Shown here piece after piece: positions 59,734 to 64,000 of a stretch of DNA of 64,000 bases. The position numbers and the translations under genes are program-made. The notes below the pieces were generated by a model that saw nothing but the letters and a program-made list of their open reading frames with translations, made no database searches and was not told the DNA's origin. Within the stretch, counting starts at the first letter, position 1. Every line of letters starts with the position of its first letter. The DNA is from Nageia nagi (taxonomy: Eukaryota; Pinophyta), in NCBI GenBank assembly GCA_050084985.1, contig JBITNC010000002.1, forward strand, positions 23,312,001 to 23,376,000. The letters run 5' to 3'.

Positions 59734-60251
59734 TTGGTGTGAAAGCTCTTATTCAACATTTTTGGAGGTTTTTCATCCTTATACATCATCTTTGGAGGTT
59801 TACTCTTCTTGTTCAAGGTAAAACAATTTATAGGTATAATCCCCTATCCTTTTTTTAATAGTTCATTTTTGATACTAACATTATTTATGATTATGTTAGT
59901 TCAAATCCTAGAAAACAATGCCTTACTAACATAATATATTATTGCTCTTTTTTTTTTCTACTAACAATGTTTTATGTTAATGATTGTGCTATACATTAGA
60001 TAAAATATGCAATTTCTTTATTTTCCTCATGAGTTACTAACATTGTTTATATCTATATCTATATATATATATTATTGTTACACATTTGTGTTACTAATAC
60101 TTTATGGTAGTTACAATTATTTTTGAAATAATTTCTTTAACCTAAAGTATTTAAGATGTAACAACAATTATTAGTCTCTATTTTTTATTGTAATGTTTTA
60201 ATTGATCAAAATAAATTCAAATACAAAAATTACAATTTTTTTTTCCTCACT

Positions 60252-60296
<45 letters not shown>

Positions 60297-60394
60297 CAAA
60301 GTGGAGGAAAATTTTCCCTAAAATCATTTTAAGGGATTTTTTTTTCAAAATATTTTAACTCAAAGTTTTTTTCTACAAAGGTTTTGAGTTATTT
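59734..60394 (+). other. AT-rich non-coding interior after LTR G
   Basis: No gag is found. It contains an inverted-repeat hairpin (ACTAACAT...ATGTTAGT, 59874-59900) and the (AT)n tract listed separately. Confidence 0.5.
60253..60296. repeat. (AT)n microsatellite
   Basis: About 21 uninterrupted AT units. Confidence 0.95.
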
Positions 60395-60480
60395 AGATGT
60401 TATTTGTGAGATTTCATGTGATCTTAGGAGTTTAGAGTTGTTTAGTTTATGGCTCAATCCCTTCAATTCGTATCAAAGCT
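60395..60480 (+). repeat. Second copy of LTR G 3' end plus PBS
   Basis: TTTCATGTGATCTTAGGAG, TTTAGAGTTGTTTAG and a PBS-like TCGTATCAAAGC (60468-60479) repeat the end of LTR G and its PBS about 740 bp downstream. The following bases also resemble those after LTR G. Confidence 0.72.
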
Positions 60481-63174
60481 CCTTGTAGGCTCCTCTACAC
60501 ATCCTTGGTTTAGAAGTTCATCTTTAATTTGGAGGCCCTCATTCTTTATCCTACACTCCATTATGAGGTAAAAGTGCTTCAAAGGTATAACCTTTCTCTA
60601 ATCTTTATTTTTGATTACTAACATATTTTATGTTAGTTCTTTTTTATGACAAAATTTGCTTAAAGTAGTAAAATATTTTGATGCATATTTTTTATACTAA
60701 CATGTCTTATCGTTAGTTGTAATTTTTTTTGCCTATTTTATTGCTATAATTTTGCATAGCCTTAATTTTTTGAAGTTATTTTTTTATTATGTATATCAAA
60801 AGCTTTGAATAAAAATATATATTATTTTTTATTCAAAAATTATATACAAAATTTCAATGAAAAGTTTATATTTTTTATTTACCTTAATTCTTTTATCAAA
60901 ATAGTTATCTTGAACAATTTTTTGTTTTAATTATTTTTGATATTAACAAAAAAAATTAAAGTATTTTTACTACATTTTTTTTGAGGTTGCATTTCAGTAA
61001 ATAAAAAAAGGAGAGTTGCCTTTTTTTTTCAAAATTAGGAGGAAAGCATTTAAATTTTTGAAAATCCTTTTTCAAAACAAAGGAGGGAGCGACGATGAAG
61101 TTATTCAACCATACCTCATCTCCCTTGCCTCTTGTTAACCAATCTACCTGGATCTCCTTATGCAATTGCATGGAACATGTTTTTCCTAGTGGCCTCTCTA
61201 AACCTAAAATGGTGCTTTCATTCTAAGGTGAACCCCTCACCCCTCGTTGCCTTAGTATCTCATTTGTCTTTATGGGTATGCTCCTATTGCTAGTGGAGGA
61301 GAGAAGGGAGGGCTAAGTCCCTCTTTTATTTATGCCACCAGCACTCCTCCTATCATTGATGCTCCTCCTATTAGCCATTATACCTTATGATCTATCATAA
61401 TATTTCTCTTATGTGTATGCCATTTCACTACTCCGCTGCAACCTCTCTCCCTCTACCATAACTCCACCCTCTTCTTCGTAGCCTCATCCCTTGTGGCCCA
61501 TCATTTTCACCTCCTCATGTGGCCTTCCTTGAATTGCTTCAACTTCTTTGGCCCTAAACTCAAATTTTGCTCACCTCCCTCTGGTGCTACTCCCTTGGTA
61601 CCATTTGTGCAAGTTTTTTTTTTAAAGAGTGCGTACTCCTTCATCATGGCTTCCTTCTTGGCTAGATGATATTTTTCTTTAAAATATTCCAACCTTGCTA
61701 GTAATAATTATTACAAAGACTTTTTTATTATTATTTGTTGGTGGATGTCCATACATTTTTTCTTTCTCCATTAATTGGTGTTAGAGTTCATTAATTCTTT
61801 CTGACTTAACATAGAGTTAGAATCAAAAGTAAATGATGGCTTATTAAATTTTTACCTTGTTTACTTGAAGAAAATCACAAAAGGGGTACTTTTTTGGAGA
61901 TTATTATTATTACTCCTTTAAATTATTTCAATAGAAAAAATTTTACTTTGCTAAAATTATTTTTTCCCTTGAAGTTTCAACCTAATTTTTTAAGTAGGCA
62001 TACCAAAGAGAATTTTTTTATGCTCTAATCAAATTGCAATTTTTTAGTACTTATTGCGAGTAAGAAACTAGAGCAGAATTCTTAACCATTATTTTCCTTA
62101 GTTAAATGTGTTTTCTAAGGTAACCTAATAATGCTATTTTTTAGTATCCATTGAATGGAAAGCTTCTTACTTTTAAGTAAAATGGAGGGAATTTCTTATG
62201 AAATTTTCTACTTAAATTCTTTATACATGTGATGCATGTTAATTACTTAGAATATTCTTATGAATGTTTTACTTAATTTTTTTAAGTTATGGGATTGATG
62301 CATGCAAATTTTTTTATGCAAAGTATGGAATGGATTTGTGCAAAATAAGAAATGATGTAAAAGATGTCCTTTTGGGGTTGGTAAACAAAACCTATTGGAC
62401 AATTAGGTTTCAAATTTTTGAATGGATGATATTTTACTTATGCTCTCTTACTTCATGTTTTATATTTTGATTTATTTTTTTATGCAAACAAAAATGTAAA
62501 CATTGAAATGGGCAACTTCATAAAATGAACACATCTGCATGTACATTCCATAAAATGACTTGATTGGGGAGCCATGAGGTGAGGATAGGTGAATTGGAGC
62601 CTTTAAGTCTAATGATCCAAACGATGAATAGTTTATACTTTTCAATTACCTCTAAGTCCTCTGTTGGTCTGGATATAACTCTAATAGATGGACAAGCATG
62701 TGTGTAGTGATACCACATGTTTGTATATCCATTTAGAGATTATCCTGATAACTTAGGAGGACAACTTAAAACCAAATCAAGATTAATAATTTGATAGATA
62801 CAATATACATCATAACCTTGGAAAATAATATGTACTTCTCCTTATGAGAGTATTATATTGACCAAGGTGAACTAGTTGAGGATTGGTATTACTTGGGCTC
62901 CTCTTGTGTGGGCATCCAGGTGAATGCCTAATTTTAGATAAGAAAACAAGCTTTAATAATGTCACTCTAAATATACGGTTCTTGAAATAAGAAATGTATT
63001 TGAGTACATGGGTTATTATTTGAGTTGTAAAATATTTTCACTTATTTACTTGGTTAAAACTTAACATATAATGTTATTTATTAAACCACATGTTTATTAT
63101 TTTTTTTCACATCCTTGTGTAGTAAATGGGAGACTTCTTTTTACCCAAACACATTCTTGATGGTTTCAATTTTG
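60481..63174. other. Unassigned stretch, including a C-rich segment at about 61.1-61.6 kb
   Basis: Two hairpins (60617-60637 and 60696-60717) of the ACTAACAT type lie at its start. About 61080-61600 is visibly C/T-rich on the plus strand against the AT-rich surroundings. Its only open frame is a 61-codon minus-strand one with no motif. The remainder shows nothing recognisable. Confidence 0.5.
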
Positions 63175-63619
63175 TGTAGGAACTAACACTAACAAGATAA
63201 TTCTTAAACAACCAAGATCACATGAAAGCTCACAATACACATCCAACTAAGAGTATATCCACTAACTAGATCTTTACTTCAATCACAAATACAAAACTCT
63301 TACAATCCTCTTAATCTCAACATCTAAGCACTCTCCTATAGCATAAATTTACTCCACAATTGGTATGTAATCATAAAAAAAGAGCCTTGTATTTATAGAC
63401 CAAAATCCCTCTTTGGATTACTCTATTATCCAATGTACAAAAGCATGACATGCACATCCTTTTATCCAAGGGCAATGCTCATGACATGGAGTGTAGGACA
63501 AATAACATTATAATATTCACTTAAATACTTAAGGTATCAAATGATACCCTTAAGTATTAATCAACTTACATAGAAGATTTAATACAAGCCTTTACAATAA
63601 TACACTATACATTCCAACA
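63175..63619 (-). repeat. LTR H, 3' LTR of an element continuing beyond the window
   Basis: 445 bp on the minus strand, TGTTGGAATGTATAGTG ... GTTAGTTCCTACA, same family as S2 and G, shorter by a gap near the end. TATA box TATAAATA (minus) at 63390-63397. A purine tract lies on its inner side. Confidence 0.85.
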
Positions 63620-63632
63620 CTTTCCCTTAATG
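63620..63632 (-). other. Polypurine tract beside LTR H
   Basis: CATTAAGGGAAAG on the minus strand directly before TGTTGG, showing the element interior lies to the right. Confidence 0.7.
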
Positions 63633-64000
63633 CAATATTGGGATAGAGCGAGTAAGAGAGAAGAAGAAGAGAAAGTAAGAGAGTTTTGTTCCAAATAGAT
63701 ACAATGGAGATGAGAAATTTTTACATATTTTTGATGTAAGAAAGATCTAGTTTGAGACTCACTACTTTGTTAGATACAATCATTAACCATAACTAGTTTC
63801 AATGTAGATGAAGTACTTATCCAGCTGGAAGTCATGAAGAGTCTCCAAGAGATTATATACCTGAGGTAAGTAACCTATAATCTCAAAGGAACCTACAAGT
63901 CATAAGTAGCTCAAATAACAAGATCAATTAGATGCAACATATTCATATTAACAAGAATAGATGAATTATACAAATGCCATCATGAACTGATAAATGGTGC
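63633..64000 (-). mobile_element. 3' interior of the element ending in LTR H (partial)
   Basis: 368 bases of interior before the window ends. No RNase H motif could be read, so this may be a 3' untranslated part or a non-coding element. Confidence 0.5.

Noticed and set aside
60253-60296. (AT)n tract as an origin or regulatory element
   Set aside because: A plain dinucleotide microsatellite with no other signal around it.

Overview
This window is nuclear DNA of a plant with a large, repeat-rich, AT-rich genome. The retroelement lineages are plant ones (Tork/Tnt1-like and other Ty1-Copia elements, chromodomain Ty3-Gypsy, a very long Tat-like Gypsy with two RNase H domains, an L1-type LINE), and the only host gene recognised is a decayed plant-type PPR gene. 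Old insertions and long degenerate Gypsy elements would suit a gymnosperm, but the sequence alone does not settle the species. I see no intact host gene, rRNA, tRNA or CRISPR.

Most of the window (about 3.8-56.6 kb) is one nested stack of LTR retrotransposons, resolved from LTR pairs, target-site duplications (TSDs) and reading frames that resume across the breaks. A PPR gene relic (minus; 2.8-3.8 and 56.6-57.0 kb) was split by Copia element C (3799-56558, minus). C was then hit by four elements: Tat-like Gypsy A (4952-34155, minus), a solo LTR S2 (34224-34716), Copia D (37288-42391, minus) and Copia E (43124-55779, minus). A carries Gypsy B (13851-28143, plus), a member of its own family in opposite orientation, plus a solo LTR S1 (5330-5932). 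E carries chromovirus F (45199-51702, minus). With the insertions removed, C is about 5.3 kb and A about 14.3 kb, the same as B.

A and B are the most unusual part. Their order is LTR, gag, protease, an extra RNase H, reverse transcriptase, Gypsy RNase H, integrase, a roughly 0.55 kb spacer, an unidentified reading frame of about 1,300 codons with a coiled-coil part, LTR. The extra RNase H lies upstream of the reverse transcriptase, and the LTRs hold an array of CRE-like octamers.

Right of the stack (57-64 kb) are more PPR relics, a LINE endonuclease relic (58146-59243), a Copia-type LTR with primer-binding site (59244-59733), an AT-rich tract with hairpins and an (AT)n microsatellite, and a 3' LTR on the minus strand (63175-63619) whose element runs off the window. 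Every coding region is broken by stops or frameshifts, so nothing here is predicted to be autonomous. D is the youngest of the pairs compared (about 14 differences in 544 LTR bases, counted by eye).
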